Source: CAMLIZ01 sp966212505 (GTDB taxonomy: Bacteria > Pseudomonadota > Gammaproteobacteria > Burkholderiales > Burkholderiaceae_C). From it: a stretch of 64,000 nt of DNA. Made by a program: the position numbers and the translations under genes. This document shows positions 1 to 7,459 of this stretch, in pieces (position 1 is the stretch's first letter; each line of letters opens with the position of its first letter). The DNA lies in assembly GCA_966212505.1 (NCBI GenBank), contig CBIHRS010000020.1:1-64000 (forward strand), read 5' to 3'. Below the pieces are notes generated by a model. The model made no database searches, had not been told where the DNA came from, and saw only the letters and a list, made by a program, of their open reading frames with translations.

Positions 1-3000
1 CGTGGTCGTGAGGCCGGCCACCTGCGCGGTGGTCAGCGCGGCGAACTGCGCGGTGCCCAGCGAATCGAGGTCGTCGGTGCTCAGCGCGGCCACCTGCGTG
101 GTGGTCATCGCGGCCACCTGCACGGTGTTCAGCGCACCGAGCTGGTCGGTCGTCAACGCATCGATCTGCGCGGTGCTCAGCGCACGCAGCGCGTTGCTGC
201 TCAGCGCACGCAGGTCGGCGGTCTCGATCGCGGCGATCTGGGCCGTGGTCAGCGCGGCGGCCTGGGCCGTGGTCAGCGCAGCGACCTGGGCCGAGGTCAG
301 GCTCACGATGGCCGCGGTGGTCAGCGCACCCACCTGGTTCGGGTTGACCTGCAGCGCGGCGACCTGCGAGGTGGTCATCGCGGCCACCTGGTCGGTGGTC
401 AGCGCATCGATCTGCGTGGTCGTCAGCGAGGCCAGGGCGGCGGTGCCCAGGGCCTTGACGTCGGTGGTGGTCAGCGCGGCGATGTCGTCGGTGGTCAGCG
501 CACGCACCTGGCTGGTCGTGAGCGCGGCCACCTGCGCGGTGGTGAGCGCGGCGATCTCGGTGGTGCTCAGCGCAGCGATGGCCGAGGTGCTCAGCGCCTT
601 GATCGCGTTGGTGCCCAGCGCAGCGAGGTCAGCCGTTTCGAGGTTGGCCACCTGCGTGGTCGTCAGCGCGGTGACTTGCGCGGTGCTCAGCGCGGCGAAC
701 TGCGCGGTGCCCAGCGCGTTGAGGTCGTCGGTGCTCAGTGCCGCCACCTGCGAGGTGGTCAGCGCGGCCACCTGTGCGGTGCTCAGCGCGGCCATCTGGT
801 CGGTGCCCAGCGCATCGAGCTGCGCGGTGCTCATCGCGCGGATATCGGCGGTGCTCAGGGCCTTGAGGTCGGCGGTTTCCATCGCCGCCATCTGCGTGGT
901 CGTGAGCGCGGCGGCCTGGGCCGTGGTCAGCGCGGCGAACTGGGCGGTGCCCATCGCCACCAGGTCGTCGGTGGCCATCGCGGCCAGCTGCGTGGTCGTC
1001 AGCGCGGCCACTTGCGAGGTGCTCAGCGCGGCCACCTGGTCGGTGGTCAGCGCATCGATCTGCGTGGTGGTCATCGACGCCACGGTCGACGAGGCCAGCG
1101 CGCGGATGTCGGTGGTGTTCAGCGCGGCGATCGCATCGGTGCTCAGGGCGCCGATCTGCGAGGTGGTCAGCGCGGCCACCTGGGCCGTGCTCAGCGCGGC
1201 GACTTCGGTGGTGGTGAGCGCGGCGATGGCCGAGGTGCTCAGCGCCTTGATGCCGCTGGTGCCCATGGCCACCAGGTCGGCGGTTTCGAGGTTGGCCACC
1301 TGCGTGGTCGTGAGTGCCGCCACCTGCGCGGAGCTCAGCGCAGCCATCTGGCTGGTGCCGAACGCATTGAGGTCATCGGTGCTCAGCGCGGCCACCTGCG
1401 TGGTGCTCAGGCCGGCTACCTGCGCGGTGGTCAGCGCGGCCATCTGGTCGGTGGACAGCGCATCGATCTGCGCGGTGCTCATCGCCCGGATGTCGGCGGT
1501 GCTCAGCGCCTTGACTTCGGTGGTGGTCAGCGCGGCCACCGCATCGGTGCTCAGCGCGGCCACTTGCGAAGTCGTCAGCGCGGCGACCTGGGCGGTGCTC
1601 AGGCCGGCCACTTCGGTCGTGGTCAGCGCGGCGATCGCGGCGGTGCTCAGGGCCTTGATGCCGTTGGTGCCCAGCGCGGCCAGGTCGGCCGTCTCGAGGT
1701 TGGCCACCTGCGTGGTCGTCAGCGCGGCCACCTGCGAGGTGCTCAACGCGGCGAACTGCGCGGTGCCCAGTGCATTGAGGTCGTCGGTGCTCAGTGCGGC
1801 CACCTGCGAGGTGCCGAGGGCATTGACCTGCACGGTGGTCAGCGACGAGATCTGGTCGGTGCTGAGGGCATCGATCTGCGCGGTGCTCATCGCGCGGATG
1901 TCGGCGGTGCTCAGCGCACGCAGCTCGGTGGTGGTGAGCGCAGCCACGGCATCGGTGCTCAGCGCCGCCACTTGGCTCGTGGTCAGCGCGGCCACCTGGG
2001 CCGTGGTGAGCGCAGCCACCTCGGTGGTGCTCATCGCGGCGATGGTCGCGGTGCTCAGGGCCTTGATCGCGGCGGTGCCCAGCGCAGCCAAGTCGGCCGT
2101 CTCCAGGTTGGCCACCTGTGTGGTCGTGAGGCCGGCCACCTGCGCAGTGGTCAGCGCGGCGAACTGCGCGGTGGTCAGCGCATCCAGGTCATCGGTGCTC
2201 ATCGCCGCGACCTGCGAGGTGCCCAGCGCGGCCACCTGCGCGGTGCCCAGCGCGGCGAGCTGGTCGGTCGTGAGCGCATCGATCTGCGCGGTGCTCATCG
2301 CACGCAGGTCGGCGGTGCTCAGCGCCTTGACCTCGGTGGTGGTCAGCGCGGCCACCTGCGTGGTGGTCAGCGCAGCGGCCTGGGCCGTGGTCAGGGCCGC
2401 GATCTGGGCCGTGCCCATCGCGGCGAGGTCGTCGGTGGCCATCGCGGCCAGCTGCGTGGTCGTCAGCCCGGCCACCTGGGCCGTGCTGAGCGCGGCCACC
2501 TGGTCGGTGGTCAGCGCATCGATCTGCGTGGTGGTCATCGACGCGACGGTGGCGGTGGCCAGCGCGCGGATGTCGGTGGTGGTCAGCGCGGCGATGCCGT
2601 CGGTGCTGAACGCAGCGATCTGGGCGGTGGTCAGCGCGGACACCTGGCCGGTGGTCAGCGCGGCCACTTCGGTGGTCGTCAGCGCGGCGATCGCGGCAGT
2701 GCTCAGGGCCTTGATGCCGGCGGTGCCCAGGGCCACCAGGTCGGCGGTTTCCATGCTGGCCACCTGCGTGGTCGTCAGCGCGGCCACCTGCGAGGTGGTC
2801 AGCGCATCGAACTGCGCGGTGGTCAGCGCATTCAGGTCATCGGTGCTCATCGCAGCGAGCTGCGAGGTGCCGAGGCTGGCCACCTGCGCGGTCGTCAGCG
2901 AGGCGAGCTGGTCGGTGCTCAGGGCATCGATCTGCGCGGTGCTCATCGCACGCAGGTCGGCCGTGCCCATCGCGCGCAGCTCGGTGGTCGTGAGCGCGGC

Positions 3001-4990
3001 CACCGCATCGGTGGTCAGCGCAGCCACTTGCGCGGTCGTCAGCGCGGCGACCTGGGCGGTGCTCAGGCCGGCCACTTCAGACGTGGTGAGCGCGGCAATG
3101 GCCGAGGTGCTCAGTGCCTTGATCGCGGCCGTGCCCAGCGCAGCCAGGTCGGCGGTCTCGAGGTTGGCCACCTGCGTGGTCGTCAACGCGGCCACCTGGG
3201 CGGTGCCCAGCGCGGCGAACTGGGCCGTGCCCAGCGCATTGAGGCTGTCGGTGCTCAGCGCCGCCACTTGCGAGGTGCTGAGGTTGGCCACCTGCGCGGT
3301 GCTCAGCGCGGCCATCTGGTCGGTGGTCAGCGCCGCCAGCTGGGCGGTGCTCATCGCACGCAGGTCGGTGGTGTTCAGCGCGCGCACGTCGGCCGTTTCC
3401 ATCGCGGCCAGTTGCGTGGTGGTGAGCGCGGCGGCCTGCGCGGTGGTCAGCGCGGCGAACTGGGCCGTGCCCAGCGCGTTGAGGTCGTCGGTGGCCATCG
3501 CAGCGAGCTGCGTGGTCGTCATCGCAGCGACCTGCGCGGTGCTCAGCGCGGCCACCTGGTCGGTGGTCAGCGCATCGATCTGCGTCGTGGTCATCGACGC
3601 CACGGTCGACGAGGCCAGCGCGCGGATGTCGCTCGTGTTCAGTGCGGCGATCGCATCGGTGCTCAGGGCACCGATCTGCGAGGTGGTGAGCGCGGCCACC
3701 TGGCCGGTCGTGAGCGCAGCCACTTCGGCGGTGGTGAGCGCGGCGATCTGCGCGGTGCCCAGGGCTTTGATGCCGGCGGTGCCCAGGGCGACCACGTCGG
3801 CGGTTTCCATGCTGGCCACCTGCGTGGTGGTCAGCGCGGCCACCTGGGCGGTGGTCAGCGCATCGATCTGCGCGGTGGTCAGCGCGTTCAGGTCATCGGT
3901 GCTCAGCGCGGCCACCTGCGAGGTGCTCAGGCCGGCCACCTGCGTGGTGGTCAGCGCGGCGAGCTGGTCGGTGGACAGCGCGTCGATCTGCGCGGTGCTC
4001 ATCGCACGCAGGTCGGCGGTGCTCAGCGCCTTGACCTCGGTGGTGGTCAGCGCGGCCACCGCATCGGTGGTCAGCGCGGCCACCTGGCTGGTCGACAGAG
4101 CGGCCACCTGAGCGGTGCTCAGTGCAGCGGCTTCGGCGGTGGTCAGCGCGGCAATGGCCGCGGTGCTCAGCGCCTTGATCGAATTGGTACCCAGCGCGGC
4201 CAGGTCGGCCGTCTCCATGCTGGCCACCTGCGTGGTGGTCAGCGCGGCGATCTGGGCCGTGCCCATCGCCGCGAACTGGGCCGTGCTCAGCGCATTGAGG
4301 TCGTCGGTGCTCAGCGCCGCCACCTGCGAAGTGCCCAGGTTGGCCACCTGCGCCGTGCTCAGCGAGGCGATCTGGTCGGTGGAGAGCGCGTCGATCTGCG
4401 CGGTACTCATCGCGCGCAGGTCGGCGGTGTTCAGTGCGCGCAGCGCGGTGGTCGTCAGCGCGGCCACCGCATCGGTCGTGAAGGCGGCCACCTGGCTGGT
4501 GGTCAGCGCGGCCATCTGGGCCGTGGTGAGCGCACCGACCTCGGTGGTCGTCAGCGCGGCGATCGCGCTGGTGCTCAGCGCGCGGACCGCATTGGTGCTC
4601 AGCGCGGCGAGGTCGGCGGTTTCAAGATTGGCGACCTGCGTGGTCGTCAGCGCCGCCACCTGCGCGGTGCTGAAAGCGTTGAACTGCGAGGTGGTGAGCG
4701 CGACGATCTCGTCGGTGCTCATCGCCGCGATCTGCGAAGTGGTCAACGCCGACACCTGGCTGGTGGCCATCGCCGAGACCTGGTCGGTGCTCAGGGCGGC
4801 GACCTGCGCCGTGCTCATCGCGCGCACCGCCGAGGTGTTCAGCAGCCGGAAATCCTGCGTCTCGAAGGCCGCGATCTGCGTCGTCGACAGCGTGTTGATC
4901 GCCAGCGTGCCCACGGCCGCCATCTGCGACGTGGTCAGCGCGGCGAGCTGGTCGGTGCTGAATGCGGCCCAGTCGGCGGTATCCAGACCC
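1..4990. repeat. 24-bp tandem repeats in 408-bp and 240-bp higher-order modules
   Basis: The DNA repeats every 24 bases, one octapeptide per unit, with strong divergence between units. A marker octad with E-T-A-D (plus strand ctc/tcc before a gttggcc-like stretch) recurs near 226, 640, 880, 1288, 1696, 2104, 2752, 3160, 3400, 3808, 4216, 4624 and 4864. Spacings are 408 (17 octads), 240 (10 octads) or their sum 648, with one 414 interval. Related octads occupy the same place in each module, so whole modules were duplicated as well as single octads. Confidence 0.85.
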
Positions 4991-5055
4991 GCGATCGTCG
5001 TGGTCGACAGGGCTGCGATTTGCGTGGTGGACAGCGCAGAGATGATCGAGGACAT
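1..5055 (-). CDS. Giant octapeptide-repeat protein, probable type I secretion cargo (partial, C-terminus beyond window)
   Basis: The frame opens at an ATG (5055-5053) behind an AAGGA ribosome site 8 bases away and stays open to the window edge, at least 1685 codons. After MSSI the protein is almost nothing but 8-residue units of the form (V/I/L/M/F)-x-A-(L/M/F)-x-T-x-(Q/D/E/A), for example VAALSTDQ and VSALTTSQ, about 210 of them. The Thr at position 6 is nearly invariant. No Cys, no signal peptide and no membrane segment are visible. The T-x-x-Q/D/E pattern looks like a helix N-cap, so a helical solenoid is possible; a beta-solenoid is the alternative. Its upstream neighbours on the same strand are a TolC-like channel, a lectin, an HlyD adaptor and an ABC exporter, so I infer it is exported by that type I system as an adhesin, sheath or matrix protein. 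Function is inferred from context; any secretion signal would lie in the missing C-terminus. Two plus-strand frames also stay open here only because the repeat length is a multiple of three. Confidence 0.8.
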   Translation of the reverse strand, partial: MSSIISALSTTQIAALSTTTIAGLDTADWAAFSTDQLAALTTSQMAAVGTLAINTLSTTQIAAFETQDFRLLNTSAVRAMSTAQVAALSTDQVSAMATSQVSALTTSQIAAMSTDEIVALTTSQFNAFSTAQVAALTTTQVANLETADLAALSTNAVRALSTSAIAALTTTEVGALTTAQMAALTTSQVAAFTTDAVAALTTTALRALNTADLRAMSTAQIDALSTDQIASLSTAQVANLGTSQVAALSTDDLNALSTAQFAAMGTAQIAALTTTQVASMETADLAALGTNSIKALSTAAIAALTTAEAAALSTAQVAALSTSQVAALTTDAVAALTTTEVKALSTADLRAMSTAQIDALSTDQLAALTTTQVAGLSTSQVAALSTDDLNALTTAQIDALTTAQVAALTTTQVASMETADVVALGTAGIKALGTAQIAALTTAEVAALTTGQVAALTTSQIGALSTDAIAALNTSDIRALASSTVASMTTTQIDALTTDQVAALSTAQVAAMTTTQLAAMATDDLNALGTAQFAALTTAQAAALTTTQLAAMETADVRALNTTDLRAMSTAQLAALTTDQMAALSTAQVANLSTSQVAALSTDSLNALGTAQFAALGTAQVAALTTTQVANLETADLAALGTAAIKALSTSAIAALTTSEVAGLSTAQVAALTTAQVAALTTDAVAALTTTELRAMGTADLRAMSTAQIDALSTDQLASLTTAQVASLGTSQLAAMSTDDLNALTTAQFDALTTSQVAALTTTQVASMETADLVALGTAGIKALSTAAIAALTTTEVAALTTGQVSALTTAQIAAFSTDGIAALTTTDIRALATATVASMTTTQIDALTTDQVAALSTAQVAGLTTTQLAAMATDDLAAMGTAQIAALTTAQAAALTTTQVAALTTTEVKALSTADLRAMSTAQIDALTTDQLAALGTAQVAALGTSQVAAMSTDDLDALTTAQFAALTTAQVAGLTTTQVANLETADLAALGTAAIKALSTATIAAMSTTEVAALTTAQVAALTTSQVAALSTDAVAALTTTELRALSTADIRAMSTAQIDALSTDQISSLTTVQVNALGTSQVAALSTDDLNALGTAQFAALSTSQVAALTTTQVANLETADLAALGTNGIKALSTAAIAALTTTEVAGLSTAQVAALTTSQVAALSTDAVAALTTTEVKALSTADIRAMSTAQIDALSTDQMAALTTAQVAGLSTTQVAALSTDDLNAFGTSQMAALSSAQVAALTTTQVANLETADLVAMGTSGIKALSTSAIAALTTTEVAALSTAQVAALTTSQIGALSTDAIAALNTTDIRALASSTVASMTTTQIDALTTDQVAALSTSQVAALTTTQLAAMATDDLVAMGTAQFAALTTAQAAALTTTQMAAMETADLKALSTADIRAMSTAQLDALGTDQMAALSTAQVAALTTSQVAALSTDDLNALGTAQFAALSTAQVTALTTTQVANLETADLAALGTNAIKALSTSAIAALSTTEIAALTTAQVAALTTSQVRALTTDDIAALTTTDVKALGTAALASLTTTQIDALTTDQVAAMTTSQVAALQVNPNQVGALTTAAIVSLTSAQVAALTTAQAAALTTAQIAAIETADLRALSSNALRALSTAQIDALTTDQLGALNTVQVAAMTTTQVAALSTDDLDSLGTAQFAALTTAQVAGLTTT

Positions 5056-5097
5056 ATTGTTGATCCTTCAGTCGACGCGTTGACGGCGGTTGTTCTT

Positions 5098-5152
5098 GGT
5101 TCAGTGACGACACAGCCATTGAGCCGATCGCCGTTTGCACATGGACTGAACC
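5098..5152. other. Inverted repeat in the leader of the octad-repeat gene
   Basis: Perfect 8-base arms GGTTCAGT and ACTGAACC enclose 39 bases, 43 bases upstream of the repeat-protein start codon. In the minus-strand transcript it would form a long-looped stem between the upstream terminator and the ribosome site. It could be an operator or an RNA element; nothing in the sequence decides between them. Confidence 0.4.
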
Positions 5153-5229
5153 GGTACCCCCCACAGGGAGCCCGAGCCTCCAGCCCTCTTCGTTGTCGGG
5201 TTATCGGCGCGACACCCGCGGGTTTGAGG

Positions 5230-5262
5230 GAAGAAAGAAAACGGGCACATCGGCGCCCGTGT
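5230..5262 (-). terminator. Rho-independent terminator after the TolC-like gene
   Basis: On the minus strand the stem ACGGGC/GCCCGT (5241-5260) is followed by TTTTCTTTCTT. It lies 85 bases past the channel gene's stop and separates the exporter genes from the octad-repeat gene, which therefore probably has its own promoter in the 170 bases that follow. Confidence 0.75.
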
Positions 5263-5347
5263 TTCATGCACTTTCCGCGGCTTTCCGCACAGTTGGGGCT
5301 GGCGGAGCGCTGCGGCCGTCACGTCGGATCCCTCGTCGGACCGTGAC

Positions 5348-6685
5348 TTATTGCAGCCAGTTGAAGATGCCGCCGCCCAACGACCAGAGCAGCGCATTGG
5401 CCTGCTGGCCGTCGTACAGCGCATTCACATAGGCGACCCGCAGGTTGTAGTGGTCGCCCTCCGCGGCCATCACATCGAACAGCGATCGCTTGCCGAGCTG
5501 CTGCCATTGCTGCAGCGTGAAATTGCGCACCCGGTCGCTGTCGCGCAGCACCTCGACGATGCGGTGGGCCCGGTCGAACGACGAGCTCGCCTGTTCATAC
5601 ACATCGACCACGCGCGACTTGCGCGCCTCGAGCGCGTCGGCGCGCTGCAGGCGGGCGGCCTCGGCCCGCTTGCGCGCGGCATCGGCCTGCGGCACCTGCG
5701 CCGGGTTGTACAAGGGCACGTTGACGTTCACGCCGGCCGACCACGAGGCCGGGTTGCCCACGCCGCCGGCCTTGGAGCCGCCGACCGACCAGCTGACCTG
5801 CGGCTTCTGCCCGGCCTCCACCGACTTGGCATACGCATCGGCCGCACTGGCCTGCGCATCGAGCTGCGCGATCTCGCTGGCGCGCTCCACCTGCACGGTG
5901 ATCTCGTCGAGCGAGGGCAGGCGCGTCAGCACCGAGGAGATGCCCTCGCCGCTGGGCAGCTGGTCGCCGACGAAGCGGGCCAGCCGCACTTCCATCTGCC
6001 GCATCGCCGAGGTGGCCTGCACCTGCGAGATCTCGGCCTGCTGCAGCGTCTTGCGGGCCTGCACCAGCTCGCTGGCGCGGCCCTTGTCGGCCTGCACGAT
6101 CTGCTCCAGCGCCTCGACCAGGCAGGCCATCTTGCGCGCATATTGGTGATAGACCTGGGCCTGCAGCCGGTAGCGGCTGCGCTCCAGCGTGAGCGACACG
6201 GTCTGGAAGGCGATCTGTTCCTGCGTGCTCAACTGGCCCTGGCGCGCCGCCTCGGCGAGCTGGGTGCGCCAGTCGGTCAGGCGGTTGATGCGGCCGCCGT
6301 CATACAGCAGCTGGCTGATGTTGATGCCGGCCCGCACCTGCGCGCCGGCGGTGGTGACATCGTCGGACCTGCTGCCGATGTTGCCGATCGAGCCGTTGGC
6401 CGACACCTGGGGCAGGCGGCCGGCCTTCACGTCTTCCACATCGCTCTTGGCCGCATCGGCCAGCAGCGTGGCCGCGCCCACCGCATGGCTGCGCGTGACC
6501 GCCGTGCGCACCAGGCTCTGCAGCTGCACGCGCGGCTGGGCCGAGGGTGCGGTGGCTGCGCCATTGCCTTCGCGCATTTCCACCGCGGCCTCGTCGATGC
6601 AGGCCGCCGTGGCCGGCAACGCGGCCGCGAGGGCCCACACGGGCCACAGGCTGCGAATCAATCGGACGACAGATGAGAACGCCAT
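5348..6685 (-). CDS. TolC-family outer-membrane channel protein of the type I secretion locus
   Basis: A 445-residue outer-membrane efflux protein that would form the trimeric exit duct for the ABC/HlyD pair encoded upstream. The start at 6685 is preferred over the longer frame (6706) because GGAG lies 8 bases before it and the protein then opens with a signal peptide (basic MAFSSVVRLIR, hydrophobic core, ALPATAA cleavage region). The body shows the duplicated amphipathic-helix pattern of the family, with the motifs ISQLLYDGGR and VNVPLYNPAQ at corresponding places in the two halves and long Gln/Glu/Ala-rich helices between. It lies 159 bases after the lectin gene and is followed by a terminator. 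It resembles LapE/AggA-type channels more than multidrug ones by context. The exact substrate is inferred. Confidence 0.85.
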   Translation of the reverse strand: MAFSSVVRLIRSLWPVWALAAALPATAACIDEAAVEMREGNGAATAPSAQPRVQLQSLVRTAVTRSHAVGAATLLADAAKSDVEDVKAGRLPQVSANGSIGNIGSRSDDVTTAGAQVRAGINISQLLYDGGRINRLTDWRTQLAEAARQGQLSTQEQIAFQTVSLTLERSRYRLQAQVYHQYARKMACLVEALEQIVQADKGRASELVQARKTLQQAEISQVQATSAMRQMEVRLARFVGDQLPSGEGISSVLTRLPSLDEITVQVERASEIAQLDAQASAADAYAKSVEAGQKPQVSWSVGGSKAGGVGNPASWSAGVNVNVPLYNPAQVPQADAARKRAEAARLQRADALEARKSRVVDVYEQASSSFDRAHRIVEVLRDSDRVRNFTLQQWQQLGKRSLFDVMAAEGDHYNLRVAYVNALYDGQQANALLWSLGGGIFNWLQ

Positions 6686-6804
6686 GAAATCCACTCCGGA
6701 TGCCAATTGCGACCTCGCAATCGGCCTTGGGGGATTTCATCGCGCCGGGTCCGCATGCAGTGGGTGGAAACGAACGGGATTCGCCGGCCAAATTGAGAGC
6801 GGGA

Positions 6805-6830
6805 CCACGCCGGCGACAGGCCCGGCGTGG
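6805..6830 (-). other. GC-rich hairpin between lectin and channel genes
   Basis: CCACGCCGG and CCGGCGTGG pair across an 8-base loop, 14 bases after the lectin stop. There is no clear T tract on either strand, so this may only attenuate transcription or protect the 3' end of the lectin message. Confidence 0.4.
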
Positions 6831-6843
6831 TGTACGGCTCAGC

Positions 6844-7269
6844 TCACTTGCACACTGCCGTGGTGAAGAAACCGACCTGGTCCAACCGGGAACCCGAGCG
6901 GCCGAAGAAGCCGTCCACATGCACATCGCTCAACACGAAGGGCGAGCCGCCGTCGCCGCCATAAGGGCCGTAGACATTGCCCCGGTTGGTGGTGAACTTG
7001 AGGCTGTCGACCTCGCTGCCGGACCGGCCGTCGATGCGTGTGATGAACTCGCCTTCGGCCAGCTCGAACGACGACTCGCTGCCGCCGCTGCCGCCATGGG
7101 TGGCGCCGCGCAGGATGGAGCCATCGGTCGTGCGCCAGACCGAGGTGATGGCGTCCACCCGCGAGCCATGGCGGATCGCGACGCCGACGAGGCGGCACAC
7201 CTGGGTGAGGTCGTCCGAGAACGCGCCCCCGCCGCCGCCACCGTGCGAAGCAGTCTTTTGATAAGGCAT
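6844..7269 (-). CDS. Jacalin-like lectin
   Basis: A 141-residue protein that matches the jacalin (beta-prism I) fold over its whole length. Three pseudo-symmetric thirds are visible, each with a glycine loop and a GxxxD loop: HGGGGGG (9-15) with GSRVD (35-39), HGGSGG (58-63) with GSEVD (84-88), and YGGDGG (103-108) with GSRLD (126-130). The GG loop and GxxxD loop together make the sugar site in jacalin-related lectins, so up to three sites are possible. Two cysteines, C25 and C140, could bridge. No signal peptide is seen. The start at 7269 follows an AAGGGGAAAG ribosome site. It sits between hlyD-like and tolC-like genes, which suggests it is exported by, or acts with, this secretion system; the route is unknown. 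Jacalin domains are best known in plants, so its place here is noteworthy. Confidence 0.88.
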   Translation of the reverse strand: MPYQKTASHGGGGGGAFSDDLTQVCRLVGVAIRHGSRVDAITSVWRTTDGSILRGATHGGSGGSESSFELAEGEFITRIDGRSGSEVDSLKFTTNRGNVYGPYGGDGGSPFVLSDVHVDGFFGRSGSRLDQVGFFTTAVCK

Positions 7270-7397
7270 GGTCTTTCCCCTTGCGTTGACTGCGCTGGGT
7301 TGGGTCGATCGTCCAGTGCAGCGCAAACGTCCTGGACATCGGCACGCATGAATTGCGCACGGGACGCAGCGTAGGCAGCGGGGTCTGCCGGGACCAT

Positions 7398-7420
7398 CGG
7401 TCGAATGCTGATTTCGACCG
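7398..7420. promoter_or_regulatory. Inverted repeat upstream of the lectin gene
   Basis: Perfect 8-base arms CGGTCGAA and TTCGACCG with a 7-base spacer lie in the 190-base gap between the HlyD-like gene and the lectin, about 130 bases before the lectin start. The size and symmetry suit a dimeric regulator's operator; there is no T tract to make it a terminator. Confidence 0.4.
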
Positions 7421-7459
7421 GGAGATTTTCCGAAGCCTGGGGAAAGAAAGCCGACCGGC

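Noticed and set aside
1..5055. CRISPR array or satellite DNA
   Set aside because: Repeats are directly adjacent with no unique spacers, the unit is exactly 24 bases and in frame for 1685 codons, so it is a coding tandem repeat.
2..5346. Very long plus-strand open frames (1369, 1556 and 322 codons) over the repeat region
   Set aside because: They arise because the 24-base repeat keeps all frames open. Only the minus-strand frame has a good ribosome site and start, a regular hydrophobic/Thr octad, and fits the same-strand secretion locus.
6805..6830. Definite rho-independent terminator after the lectin gene
   Set aside because: The stem is good but no T tract follows on either strand, so it is kept only as a hairpin.
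7270..7326. Longer start for the lectin at 7326
   Set aside because: The extension has no family match and no ribosome site, whereas AAGGGGAAAG precedes the ATG at 7269.
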